NCBI GenBank assembly: GCA_025463305.1
Contig: JAOBWK010000021.1
Location: forward strand, 21,223 to 85,222
DNA length: 64,000 bases
Direction of reading: 5' to 3'
Origin: Ilumatobacteraceae bacterium
GTDB taxonomy: Bacteria; Actinomycetota; Acidimicrobiia; Acidimicrobiales; Ilumatobacteraceae
In this document: positions 6,988-15,814 of the stretch, piece after piece
Layout: every line of letters begins with the position of its first letter
How positions within the stretch are numbered: position 1 is the first letter of the stretch
Notes under the pieces: model-generated
The model's database searches: none
What the model was told of the DNA's origin: nothing
The model's input: only the letters and a program-made list of their open reading frames with translations
Position numbers and translations under genes: made by a program

Positions 6988-8708
6988 CGGACGAGGCGGC
7001 CGCCTTCGAGGCGGAGGATCTGGTCGGCGCGCTCGAGGGCGACGGCGCGATGGGACACGGCGATCACGGTCATGCCGGCGGCAGCGAGGTTGGCCCACAG
7101 CTCCAGCTCGGTCTCGACGTCGAGCGCGCTCGAGAGGTCGTCGAGCACGACGAGCTCCGGTGCGTGCACCAGGGCCCGAGCGGTGGCGACGCGCTGGCGC
7201 TGTCCACCCGACAGGCGCAGACCGCGCGGCCCGATCATCGTCGCCGTTCCATCGGGCATGCCGGCGATGTCGTCGCTCACGGCCGCGAGCTCGAGCGCGA
7301 TGCGCAACCGCTCCTCGTCGACTGCGCCGAGCGCGATGTTCTCGGCCACCGAGTCGGACACGAGCTGGGGCACCTGGGGGAGGAACGCGCAGTTCGGCGG
7401 CACCAGGAACGCGGCGCGATCGAGCATCGGCCGATCGTTCCAGGAGACCTGGCCGCGCACATCGGCGTGGTGCACGAGGCCGAGCAACGCACGGAGCAGG
7501 GTGGTCTTGCCCGAACCGATCGGCCCCGTGATCACGGTGAACGTCCCGCGGCGGATCTCGAAGTCGATGTCGCGCGCGCCGGCGCCGTTGGCGAACTGCG
7601 CGCCGAGGCCGCGCACGGCGAGCGATCGCAGCGGCACGCGCTCTGGCCGAATGGCGTCGGGACGGAAACGCACGTCGCGCTCGGCGATCGGGAGCGCGCG
7701 CTCGGCCACGACGTTGGCCGCCAGCTCGTCGGCGACCAGGAAGCGCATCCGGTCGACAGCGACGGCCACCTGCTTCCGGCGGGCGAGCACACGGCCGACG
7801 GTGCGCGGCAGGAAGCTCAGCCAGCCGAGGTACGCGGTGAAGAGCGCCAGCCGGCCGACGTCGAACGAACCCGATGCGAGCGCGCTCGCGCTCACGAGGA
7901 GCACGAGGCCGAGACCGACGTCGGCGGCACCTTGGCTGAACGCCTGGACGCCCTCGTCGAGCACTCGGTCGCGGACGGCCGTCTGGCGGCGACGATCGAC
8001 CAGGCCGCGCAGCTTGCCGAGTGCGGGTTCGACCGCGTCGTTGACCTTCACGGTGGTGGCCGACGCCATCAGATCGCCGACCAGTCCGCTGACGGCGGCG
8101 GTGGCGAGGCGGTCGTCGGCGCGGTAGCGCTTGATCCGGTGATCGAGGGTGCGCGTCGCGAGCGCGACGCCGAGCAGCGGCACGACGAGGATCAGCGCCG
8201 CGCTGGGGTCGACGGAGCCGAGCAGGAACCCGGCGACGGCCGTGAACACCACGCCGGCCGACACGTCGACCAGCCCGTCGATGAACATCGCGACGTCCTC
8301 GGCATCGTCACGGAAGTGGGTGACGGCCTCGCCCGCCGAGCCGACGGGTTGGCCGGACTCGGGGCCGCCACTGGCCATCTGCGCGGCCAGCAGGTTCGAG
8401 CGGATGAGCGTCTGCATGTGGACCCACGCCTCGGTCCAGATGAGCGCGCCGAAGTGGATCGATGTCATCCGCCCCGTCTCGGTCAGCAGCACACCGAACG
8501 CGTACGCATAGACCTGGCCGCTGTGGTGGTGCGCGACGGCGTCGAAGCCGCGGCCGAGCAGCCAACCGCTCAGTGCCGGGAAGGTGCAGTAGAAGACGAA
8601 GCCGAGCCAGCCCAACCAGAACGAGCGTCGATGGTGCTGGCTCACCCGCCACGCGATGCGCCAGACGGAGAGCCCGGGCTGGGCCTCGGACATGCCCGCG
8701 ATCGTCAT
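6984..8708 (-). CDS. ABC transporter, fused permease/ATPase, second half of a pair
   Basis: This 574-residue type IV ABC exporter half-transporter has six predicted membrane helices (about residues 25-300) and a C-terminal nucleotide-binding domain. Visible motifs are Walker A GPIGSGKTT, Q-loop FLPQVPQL, signature LSGGQRQRVATAR and H-loop VSHR. The Walker B segment reads LVVLDDLSSALD, so the usual catalytic glutamate is aspartate. This suggests one degenerate ATP site in a heterodimer. The start overlaps the stop of the upstream exporter gene (ATGA), giving a two-gene unit. The substrate cannot be read from the sequence. The 3' end overlaps the convergent sigma-partner gene by 4 bases. Confidence 0.88.
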   Translation of the reverse strand: MTIAGMSEAQPGLSVWRIAWRVSQHHRRSFWLGWLGFVFYCTFPALSGWLLGRGFDAVAHHHSGQVYAYAFGVLLTETGRMTSIHFGALIWTEAWVHMQTLIRSNLLAAQMASGGPESGQPVGSAGEAVTHFRDDAEDVAMFIDGLVDVSAGVVFTAVAGFLLGSVDPSAALILVVPLLGVALATRTLDHRIKRYRADDRLATAAVSGLVGDLMASATTVKVNDAVEPALGKLRGLVDRRRQTAVRDRVLDEGVQAFSQGAADVGLGLVLLVSASALASGSFDVGRLALFTAYLGWLSFLPRTVGRVLARRKQVAVAVDRMRFLVADELAANVVAERALPIAERDVRFRPDAIRPERVPLRSLAVRGLGAQFANGAGARDIDFEIRRGTFTVITGPIGSGKTTLLRALLGLVHHADVRGQVSWNDRPMLDRAAFLVPPNCAFLPQVPQLVSDSVAENIALGAVDEERLRIALELAAVSDDIAGMPDGTATMIGPRGLRLSGGQRQRVATARALVHAPELVVLDDLSSALDVETELELWANLAAAGMTVIAVSHRAVALERADQILRLEGGRLVR

Positions 8709-10471
8709 GGCAGCACCGCCTCGACGTCCGTCCCCGAGTCGAGGGCCAGGTCCAGCAGGCGATGGAACCGCCCGTCGGTCCGTTCGGCGAGCGTCTCGCG
8801 CTCACCGTGCTCGACGACCCGACCGTGGTCCATCACGACGATCTCATCGACGTGGCGCAGCGTCGACAGGCGGTGGGCGATGATCACGGTCGTACGCCCG
8901 GCCATCAGCTGTCGCACAGCGGCTTCGATGCGGGTCTCGGTCTGCGGATCGACCCGGGCGGTCGCCTCGTCGAGCACGACCAGGTCCGGGTCGCGCAGCC
9001 ACACCCTGGCGAGGGCGAGCAGCTGCGCCTCACCGGCGGACAACCCGACGCCGGCGGAACCGAGCGGCCGGTCGATGCCGCCGTCGACGAGCGCCTCCAA
9101 CCCGGCGAGGCGGAGCGCGCTGCGCACGGCTTCGTCGGTCGGCGCCGCGTCGAACAGCGTGACGTTGTCGCGCACCGACCCCGCCACCAGCTCGACCTCC
9201 TGCGGGATCAGCGCGACTCGTCGGCGGAGATCGCCGAGTGGGATCTCGTTGATCGGCACGCCCCCGAGCGAGAGCGTGCCGGCCGTGGTGTCGACGAGCC
9301 GCAGCAGCAGCCGCGACAGCGTCGTCTTGCCGCTCCCCGTGCGACCGACGACGCCCACCGACCGACCTGCCGCGATGGTCAGGTCGATGTCGGCGAGCAC
9401 GGTCTCTCGGTCGCCGTAGTCGAACGAGACGTGATCGAGGCGGACAGAGAGCGCGCCGATCGCCGGCGAAGTGGTCCCACGATCGACGATCGTCGGCTCG
9501 ATGGCGAGCAGGTCGATGACGCGCACCATCGCGCCGTTCGCCTTCTGCACGGTCTCGAGCTGCTGCACCATGTCGTCGAGCGGGCGCTCGAGCAGCAGCA
9601 CGTACTGGAACAACAAGAACGCCGTGCCGACGGTGATCGTGCCGCTGGCGACGAGCGTGCCACTCGCGGCCAGCGCGAGCACCGTGCCACCGGCGACAGA
9701 GCCCTGCACCGACCACCACAGCCGGAGGAAGGCCCGCTCACGCTTGACCGCCGAGTCGAGCGTGTCGGCGCTGTCCTCGACGAAGCGCCACATCGCGTGC
9801 GTTCCGGCTCCGTTCGCGCGCAGATCCTCGGCAGCCGTGAGCCGTTCCTCGATGCCGCCGTGGAGGCGCGCCAGGGAGCCCATCTCGTCCGACGACTCGC
9901 GCACGGCACGGTGCCGGCTGCGCACGACCGCGGTGACCGAGGCGCCGAGGTACACCGCCATGCCGACGGCGAGCCGCCAGTCGACGACGGAGAGGACGAC
10001 GAGCATGCCCGCGACGAGCAGCGCGGCGCCCGCTGCCTTCGGCACGACACGGCCGAGGAAGTCGGACACCGACGTCACGTCGCCGTCGACCCGCTGGATC
10101 AGCTCACCCGGTGTGTGACGGCGATGGAACTCGTGATCGAGACCGAGCACGTGCCTCGCCATGTCCAGCCGGATCTGGTTCGTGGTGCGCCACGCGGTGA
10201 TCGTCGCGAACCAGGCGACCACGACGGAGAGCAACTGGGTGATCACGGCGATGGCGAGGAACAGCACCGCCAGCCCGGTCACCTTCGCCGTGGTGGTGCC
10301 GGTGGCAGCGAGATCGACGATGCGGCGGACCACGAGTGGACCCCCGAGCGACAGTGCCGAGCTCACCCCGAGCAGCACACCGAGCCCGACCCACCGGAGC
10401 AGATCGGGTCGCAGCAGCGCCAGCAGCGCGCGCAGTCGAGAGGTCGGCGCGGCCGACGGGTTCGGCGCCAT
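8705..10471 (-). CDS. ABC transporter, fused permease/ATPase, first half of a pair
   Basis: A 588-residue half-transporter with an N-terminal six-helix membrane domain and a C-terminal ATPase. Motifs are Walker A GRTGSGKTTLS, Q-loop ALIPQEVELV, signature LSAGEAQLLALAR (LSAGE instead of LSGGQ), Walker B LVVLDEATARVD with an intact glutamate, and H-loop IIAHR. It is translated first and overlaps its partner at 8705-8708. The pairing of one canonical and one altered ATPase half is typical of heterodimeric exporters. It lies 69 bases downstream of cobK on the same strand and could be co-transcribed, but nothing links it specifically to corrinoids. Confidence 0.88.
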   Translation of the reverse strand: MAPNPSAAPTSRLRALLALLRPDLLRWVGLGVLLGVSSALSLGGPLVVRRIVDLAATGTTTAKVTGLAVLFLAIAVITQLLSVVVAWFATITAWRTTNQIRLDMARHVLGLDHEFHRRHTPGELIQRVDGDVTSVSDFLGRVVPKAAGAALLVAGMLVVLSVVDWRLAVGMAVYLGASVTAVVRSRHRAVRESSDEMGSLARLHGGIEERLTAAEDLRANGAGTHAMWRFVEDSADTLDSAVKRERAFLRLWWSVQGSVAGGTVLALAASGTLVASGTITVGTAFLLFQYVLLLERPLDDMVQQLETVQKANGAMVRVIDLLAIEPTIVDRGTTSPAIGALSVRLDHVSFDYGDRETVLADIDLTIAAGRSVGVVGRTGSGKTTLSRLLLRLVDTTAGTLSLGGVPINEIPLGDLRRRVALIPQEVELVAGSVRDNVTLFDAAPTDEAVRSALRLAGLEALVDGGIDRPLGSAGVGLSAGEAQLLALARVWLRDPDLVVLDEATARVDPQTETRIEAAVRQLMAGRTTVIIAHRLSTLRHVDEIVVMDHGRVVEHGERETLAERTDGRFHRLLDLALDSGTDVEAVLP

Positions 10472-10540
10472 CGGAACAGTCTGTCCGCGACAACCTCGAC
10501 GTCGGCTGTGATTTTCCGGAGACGCGGCGGCAGGTTCGGG

Positions 10541-11290
10541 CTAGGCCATCGATCGGGCGGCCAACCAGTCGAGCACCTCGTCGACGGTGGCCGCGGTGGG
10601 CACCTCGGGTGCGGGCGGGCGGCGCACCATCACCACCGGGATGCCGGCATCGCGGGCGGCGGCGAGCTTGGCCTCCGTGGCACTGCCACCGCTGTTCTTG
10701 GCGACGACGACATCGATGGCGCGATCGGCGAGCAGCGCGGCCTCGGACCCGACGGTGAACGGACCACGCTCGAGGATCGCCGTGGCGTGCGCGAAGTCGC
10801 GGAGGTCGGGCGGCTCGATGCAGCGGACCGTGAACTCGATGCCGGCGAGGTGTGCGAACGGCGCCAGCTCCTGGCGGCCCGTCGTCAGCAGCACCCGGAG
10901 CGCGCCGAGGTCGACGAGCGCGGCGGCCGCGGCGTCGAGATCGTCGACCTCGACCCATCGATCGCCGGGAACGGACGTCCACGGCGGACGCAGGAGCCGG
11001 ATCAACGGCCGATCGAGCGCGGCGCACGCGGCGGCTGCGTTGAACGGCATCCGTGCCGCGTACGGGTGGGTCGCGCAGACCACCGCGCCGATGCCTTCAG
11101 CGGCGACGAACGCCGCCAGACCGTCGGCCCCACCGAAGCCCCCGGACCGGATCGTGCCGGCGATCGAGGCAGTTGTGGAAGTACGCCCGGCGAACGAGAC
11201 GACCACGTCGGAGCCGGCGTCGACGAGCCGCCGGGCCAGCTGGCGGGCCTCCGTGGTGCCGGCGAGGAGCAGGACGCGTGGGCCGGGCAT
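10541..11290 (-). CDS. cobK: Precorrin-6A reductase
   Basis: CobK uses NADPH to reduce precorrin-6A to precorrin-6B. The 249-residue product begins MPGPRVLLLAGTTEARQLAR, the standard CobK/CbiJ opening, and contains ATHPYAARM, VLLTTGRQELAPF and the C-terminal VVAKNSGGSATEAKL block. The open frame runs 61 codons further upstream, but similarity begins at this ATG, and the upstream stretch is occupied by the opposite-strand riboswitch. The sequence GCGTAGGC at 11299-11306, nine bases upstream, is one base off the repeat found before the RHH-methylase gene. CobK is transcribed divergently from the riboswitch operon. Confidence 0.93.
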   Translation of the reverse strand: MPGPRVLLLAGTTEARQLARRLVDAGSDVVVSFAGRTSTTASIAGTIRSGGFGGADGLAAFVAAEGIGAVVCATHPYAARMPFNAAAACAALDRPLIRLLRPPWTSVPGDRWVEVDDLDAAAAALVDLGALRVLLTTGRQELAPFAHLAGIEFTVRCIEPPDLRDFAHATAILERGPFTVGSEAALLADRAIDVVVAKNSGGSATEAKLAAARDAGIPVVMVRRPPAPEVPTAATVDEVLDWLAARSMA

Positions 11291-11321
11291 CCGGGAGAGC
11301 GTAGGCGGCGGTGGGCCACGG

Positions 11322-11489
11322 CGGGATAGGGTGACGCCACGTCCAGGGAACATCGGTGTGAATCCGAGGCTGTACCCGCAACTGTCACCGGGGAGCGAAC
11401 CTCCAACGCGATCGGTCACGGCCTCTCGGGGCTGGAAGGCCGGAGGCGAGCATCGATCCGTGAGCCAGGACACCTGCGTCGTGATCCGA
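11322..11489 (+). promoter_or_regulatory. Cobalamin riboswitch
   Basis: The segment contains the hallmark pieces of a B12 riboswitch in the right order. GGGAACATCGGTGTGAATCC (from 11345) is followed by GCTGTACCCGCAACTGT (11369-11385) and the B12-box-like AGCCAGGACACCTGCG (11463-11478). A closing stem is possible between GGAT...GACGC (about 11323-11336) and GCGTC...ATCC (about 11476-11488). It ends about 25 bases before the ATG of the FhuF-like gene, whose ribosome site is GGGAG. It is expected to repress the FhuF-like/cobN/ChlID/cobQ operon when adenosylcobalamin is abundant. Whether control is on translation or transcription is not evident. Confidence 0.93.
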
Positions 11490-11513
11490 GCAACCTCGAC
11501 CGGGAGCAGTCAC

Positions 11514-12296
11514 ATGTCCACCTCCACCCCCACGGCGGATGCCGCCCTCGCCCCCGATCTGCAGCACGTGCTGCAGACCGTCGAACGCCACGTCGGCTAC
11601 CTCCGCGTCGCCACCTCCGTCGACGACGACACCGCCGCATCCCCCGACACCGGCGTCCCGTGGCATGCCTGCGCGACGCTGATCGACAACCCGAAGCGGT
11701 TGGCGGACCTGATCCGCTCGACCAAGGCGGGTCGTGGCACCCAGCAGGACTCCGTCGCTGCCTCGCTGTTCGTGCAGGCCTACGCGTTCCGCATCGGTGC
11801 GCTCGTGCTCGCGCCGTTCGCGCTCGGCCTCCCGACGCCGAGCTGCGATCCGGTGGACACGTTCGTGCGCCTCGGTCGGCACCGCCCCGCCGGGGTCGCC
11901 GTGACCAACGACGCGGTCGAGCGGCGCAGCGTCGAGCAGGTCGTCAGCGAGCTCCTCGGTCGGCACTTCGCCCCGCTGATCGCTGCGGCCACGAGCGAGA
12001 TCACGATCGGTCGGCGCCTCCTGTGGGGCAACGTCGCGGCGTCGTGCGCAACGGTGTTCCGGGCCATCGACGGCGCCGTCGGCACGGCCGAGCGTGTGGC
12101 CGTGCGCGAGTGGGCGGACGGGTTCTTCCTCGCCGCCGCCTCATGGCTCGACGGCCTCGGCGAGTTCGAGCAGACCGATCTCGAGGAGTGGCGTTGGCAG
12201 CGCACCAACTGCTGCCTGTACTACCAGTGCGAGGGCGGGCGGAAGTGCGACGACTGCAGCCTCCTCCGCTCGGGACCAGAGACGGTGCCGGCGTGA
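11514..12296 (+). CDS. FhuF-like [2Fe-2S] protein, riboswitch-controlled
   Basis: This 260-residue protein ends with the cysteine pattern of the FhuF ferric-siderophore reductase family: C233-C234-x10-C245-x2-C248 (NCCLYYQC...KCDDCSL). The rest (HACATLIDNPKRL, GNVAASCATVFRAI) also fits that family. FhuF proteins bind an unusual [2Fe-2S] cluster and reduce chelated metal. Here the gene is the first one after a cobalamin riboswitch, and its stop overlaps the cobN start (GTGA). An electron-transfer role in cobalt or corrinoid reduction is therefore more attractive than iron uptake; this is inference. The ATG at 11514 has a GGGAGCAG site. An additional Cys239 lies within the motif. Confidence 0.78.
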   Translation: MSTSTPTADAALAPDLQHVLQTVERHVGYLRVATSVDDDTAASPDTGVPWHACATLIDNPKRLADLIRSTKAGRGTQQDSVAASLFVQAYAFRIGALVLAPFALGLPTPSCDPVDTFVRLGRHRPAGVAVTNDAVERRSVEQVVSELLGRHFAPLIAAATSEITIGRRLLWGNVAASCATVFRAIDGAVGTAERVAVREWADGFFLAAASWLDGLGEFEQTDLEEWRWQRTNCCLYYQCEGGRKCDDCSLLRSGPETVPA

Positions 12297-15200
12297 TCTG
12301 GTTCCTCACCACCGCTGCCTCCGAGGTGCTCGCGCTCCGAACAGCGGCCGACGATCTGCCCGACGGCTTCCCGGTGGTTCGGTCCGGTTCGCCGTACGGG
12401 ACGACCGTCGACCTCGACGACGCCCGCTGCGTGATGGTGCGCCTGCTCGGTGGTCGCCGGGCGTGGGAGGACGGCTTCGATGCGCTGCGCGCCGAGTGCA
12501 TCCGCCGCGACATCCCGTTCCTCGCGTTCGCCGGTGAGGCCATCCCCGATGCCGAGCTGACGACGTTGTCGACCCCGCCGGCCTCGTTGATGACCGACGC
12601 CTTCCGGTACCTCGTCCAGGGCGGTCCGGACAACCTCGCCAACCTCGTCCGGTTCGTGGCCGACACCGTGCTGTTCGAGGGCTTCGGCTTCGAGCCGCCG
12701 GTGACGGTGCCCGACGTCGGCGTCTGGCGCGAGCCGGCCGAGCGCGATCCCGACAAGCCGCTGGTCGGCGTCGTGTTCTACCGTGCCCACCTCGTCGCCG
12801 GGAACACCCAGTTCATCACGGACCTGTGCGACGCGATCGAGGCCAAGGGCGCGCAGGCGATGGCAGTGTCGTGCTACTCGCTGCGCGGCACCGACGGCAC
12901 GCCGGTGGTCGAGCTGTTCCGCGAGCGTGGCATCGACGTGCTGATCACCACCGTGCTCGCTGCCGGTGGCGTCGCAGCCGCTGCGGGCACCCCGGGCGGT
13001 GCCGGCGGGCTCGACGGCGAGGCGTGGGAGGTCAGCGCGCTGGCCGGTCTCGACGTGCCGATCATCCAGGCGCCGTCGTGCTCGATGACGTCGGAGCAGT
13101 GGATGGACTCCGACGCCGGCCTCGGGCCGTTCGACGTCACCCAGGGCATCGCCATCCCCGAGTTCGACGGTCGGATCATCGCTCCCGCGTTCGCGTTCTA
13201 CGAAGTGGTGGACGACGGTGACGGCTTCGGTTCGGAGGTGCGCGCGTACCGCAGCGTTCCCGATCGCGTCGCCCGCGTCGCCGGCATCGCCGCGCGCTAC
13301 GGCCGCCTCCGCCAGCGGGCTGCACACGAGCGAAAGATCGTCATCATCCTCTCCGCGTACCCCACCAAGCGCAGCCGGCTCGGCAACGCGGTGGGCCTCG
13401 ACACGCCGGCCTCCGCGATCCGGATGCTGCACGCGCTCCGCGATCAGGGGTACGTCGTCGACCGCATCCCGGCCACGAGCGACGAGCTGATGGCCGAGCT
13501 CGCCGACGGCCTCACCTACGACGCCGAGTTCCTGACCCCCGAGGAGATCGCGGCGTCGGTCGGCTCGATGAGCACCGAGCACTACCTCCGCTGGTTCGCC
13601 ACCGTGCCCGAAGGACCGCGTCACGACATGGAGGCCAAGTGGGGCGCTGCTCCCGGCCGCCAGCGCGTGCACGACGGCGAGCTCGTGTTCAGCGGTGTCG
13701 ACCTCGGCAACGTGCTCATCGTCATCCAGCCGCCGCGCGGCTACGGCGACGATCCGGTGGCGGTGTACCACTCGCCGAACCTGCCGCCAGCCCATCACTA
13801 CCTCGCGTTCTACCGCTGGCTCGACGAGGGTTGGGGCGCCGACGCAATCGTGCACCTCGGCAAGCACGGCACCATTGAGTGGCTGCCCGGCAAGGCCGTC
13901 GGGCTCTCCAGCTCGTGCTACCCGGACATGGCCATCGGCGACGTGCCGTTCTTCTACCCGTTCGTGGTCAACGATCCGGGCGAGGGCACCCAGGCCAAGC
14001 GGCGCGCCCACGCCGTGGTGATCGACCACCTCCTCCCGCCGATGACGCGCGCCGACACGTACGACGACCTCGCCAAGCTCGAGCAGCTGTTCGACGAGTA
14101 CGCCCAACTGCAGTCGATCGATCCGGCCAAGCTGCCGGCGCTGCGCAACAAGATCTGGGAGCAGATCATGGAGTCGTCGATCGACCAGGATCTCGGGCTC
14201 GAGAACGTGCCGAACGAGGATGCGTTCGACGACGTGATCGTCAACGTCGACGGCTACCTGTGCGGGCTCAAGGACGCGCAGATCCGTGGCGGCCTGCACA
14301 TCCTCGGCGACGTTCCCGAAGGCGAGAGCCTCGTCGATCTGATCCTCGCGATCACGCGCCTCGGCCACGGCACCATCCCGTCGCTGCGCCTCACGGTGGC
14401 CCAGGAGATGGGAATCGACGCCGCGCTGCCGGAGGTGTTCGACGCGTTGGAGGGCCGCTGCCGCGAGCTGATCACCGCGGCCGCCGACCGTGGCTGGGTG
14501 TCGAGCCCCGACGACCTCCCGACGGTGCAGTGGGTGTGCGACTGGCTGGTGCCGAAGCTGCGCCTCTCCGGCGACGAGCTCACCAACCTGCTCGTCGGTC
14601 TCGACGGGCGCTACGTGCCGGCCGGCCCGTCGGGCACGCTGACCCGCGGCGGCGCGCACGTGCTGCCGACCGGCCGCAACTTCTACTCGATCGATCCGAA
14701 GGCCCTGCCGACGATGCTCTCGTGGGACGTCGGCGTGAAGCTCGCCGACGCGCTGCTGGAGCGTCACCTCGCCGAGGAGGGCACGTACCCCACGACGGTG
14801 GGCCTCGTCCTCTGGGGCACGGCCATCATGCGCACCCAGGGCGACGACGTCGCCGAGGCGCTCGCGCTGATGGGCGTGCGCCCGGTGTGGGAGATGGAGT
14901 CGCGTCGTGTGGTCGGGCTCGAGGTGATCCCGCTCGCCGAGCTCGGTCGTCCGCGTGTCGACGTCACACTCCGCATCTCCGGTTTCTTCCGCGATGCGTT
15001 CCCGAACCTCGTCGCCCTGCTCGACGAAGCGGTCGAGATCGTCGGCGCGCTCGACGAATCGGCGGACGACAACTACGTCATCCGCCAGGGCACCGACCCG
15101 CGCGTGTTCGGTCCGGCGCCCGGTGCGTACGGGCTCGGCATCCTCAGCCTGATCGAGAGCCGCAACTGGCGCAGCGACGACGACCTTGCCGCCGTCTACA

Positions 15201-15814
15201 TCGCCTGGTCGGGCTACTCGTACGGCCGCGCCGGCTACGGCACGGCCAACGAGGATGCGATGCGCCGGCGTTTCGCGGCGATCGAGGTCGCGGTGAAGAA
15301 CCAGGACAACCGCGAGCACGACATCTTCGACAGCGACGACTACATGCAGGACCACGGCGGGATGATCGCCACGATCCGCTCGCTCACCGGTCGGGATCCG
15401 AAGGCGTGGTTCGGCGACTCGGCGAACCCCGCGATCCCGAAGATCCGCAGCCTCGCCGAGGAGGCCGCTCGCGTGGTGCGCACCCGCGTCATCAACCCGC
15501 GCTGGATCGAGGCGATGCGCCGCCACGGGTACAAGGGCGCGTTCGAGATGGCGGCGACGGTCGACTACCTGTTCGGCTACGACGCCACCGCGCACGTCGT
15601 CGACGACTGGATGTACGAGCGGGTCACCGAGAGCTACGTCGCCGATCCCGAGGTCCGCAAGTTCTTCGAGCAGTCCAACCCGTGGGCACTGAAGTCGATC
15701 GCCGAGCGTCTGCTCGAGGCCAACGAGCGGGGGATGTGGAACGCCAGCGCGGCGTCGCTCGACGCGCTCCGCTCGGCCGTGCTCGAGGCCGAGGGCTGGG
15801 AGGAATCCCGGTGA
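12293..15814 (+). CDS. cobN: Aerobic cobaltochelatase, large subunit
   Basis: CobN is the large, substrate-binding subunit that inserts Co2+ into hydrogenobyrinic acid a,c-diamide, related to the ChlH/BchH subunit of magnesium chelatase. The 1173-residue length is close to the family norm. Recognisable blocks are VVFYRAHLVAGNTQFI (about 160), LSAYPTKRSRLGNAVGLDTP, HLGKHGTIEWLPGKAVGLS (about 520), SYGRAGYG and, towards the end, RVDVTLRISGFFRDAFPNL. Translation starts at a GTG that overlaps the FhuF-like stop. The stop overlaps the next gene, an ATPase with AAA and von Willebrand domains that would power the chelatase. It is controlled by the upstream cobalamin riboswitch. Confidence 0.96.
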   Translation: MIWFLTTAASEVLALRTAADDLPDGFPVVRSGSPYGTTVDLDDARCVMVRLLGGRRAWEDGFDALRAECIRRDIPFLAFAGEAIPDAELTTLSTPPASLMTDAFRYLVQGGPDNLANLVRFVADTVLFEGFGFEPPVTVPDVGVWREPAERDPDKPLVGVVFYRAHLVAGNTQFITDLCDAIEAKGAQAMAVSCYSLRGTDGTPVVELFRERGIDVLITTVLAAGGVAAAAGTPGGAGGLDGEAWEVSALAGLDVPIIQAPSCSMTSEQWMDSDAGLGPFDVTQGIAIPEFDGRIIAPAFAFYEVVDDGDGFGSEVRAYRSVPDRVARVAGIAARYGRLRQRAAHERKIVIILSAYPTKRSRLGNAVGLDTPASAIRMLHALRDQGYVVDRIPATSDELMAELADGLTYDAEFLTPEEIAASVGSMSTEHYLRWFATVPEGPRHDMEAKWGAAPGRQRVHDGELVFSGVDLGNVLIVIQPPRGYGDDPVAVYHSPNLPPAHHYLAFYRWLDEGWGADAIVHLGKHGTIEWLPGKAVGLSSSCYPDMAIGDVPFFYPFVVNDPGEGTQAKRRAHAVVIDHLLPPMTRADTYDDLAKLEQLFDEYAQLQSIDPAKLPALRNKIWEQIMESSIDQDLGLENVPNEDAFDDVIVNVDGYLCGLKDAQIRGGLHILGDVPEGESLVDLILAITRLGHGTIPSLRLTVAQEMGIDAALPEVFDALEGRCRELITAAADRGWVSSPDDLPTVQWVCDWLVPKLRLSGDELTNLLVGLDGRYVPAGPSGTLTRGGAHVLPTGRNFYSIDPKALPTMLSWDVGVKLADALLERHLAEEGTYPTTVGLVLWGTAIMRTQGDDVAEALALMGVRPVWEMESRRVVGLEVIPLAELGRPRVDVTLRISGFFRDAFPNLVALLDEAVEIVGALDESADDNYVIRQGTDPRVFGPAPGAYGLGILSLIESRNWRSDDDLAAVYIAWSGYSYGRAGYGTANEDAMRRRFAAIEVAVKNQDNREHDIFDSDDYMQDHGGMIATIRSLTGRDPKAWFGDSANPAIPKIRSLAEEAARVVRTRVINPRWIEAMRRHGYKGAFEMAATVDYLFGYDATAHVVDDWMYERVTESYVADPEVRKFFEQSNPWALKSIAERLLEANERGMWNASAASLDALRSAVLEAEGWEESR

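Noticed and set aside
7050..9419. 789-codon plus-strand open frame across the ABC transporter genes
   Set aside because: Translation is arginine/alanine-rich without motifs; the minus-strand genes show complete ABC motifs.
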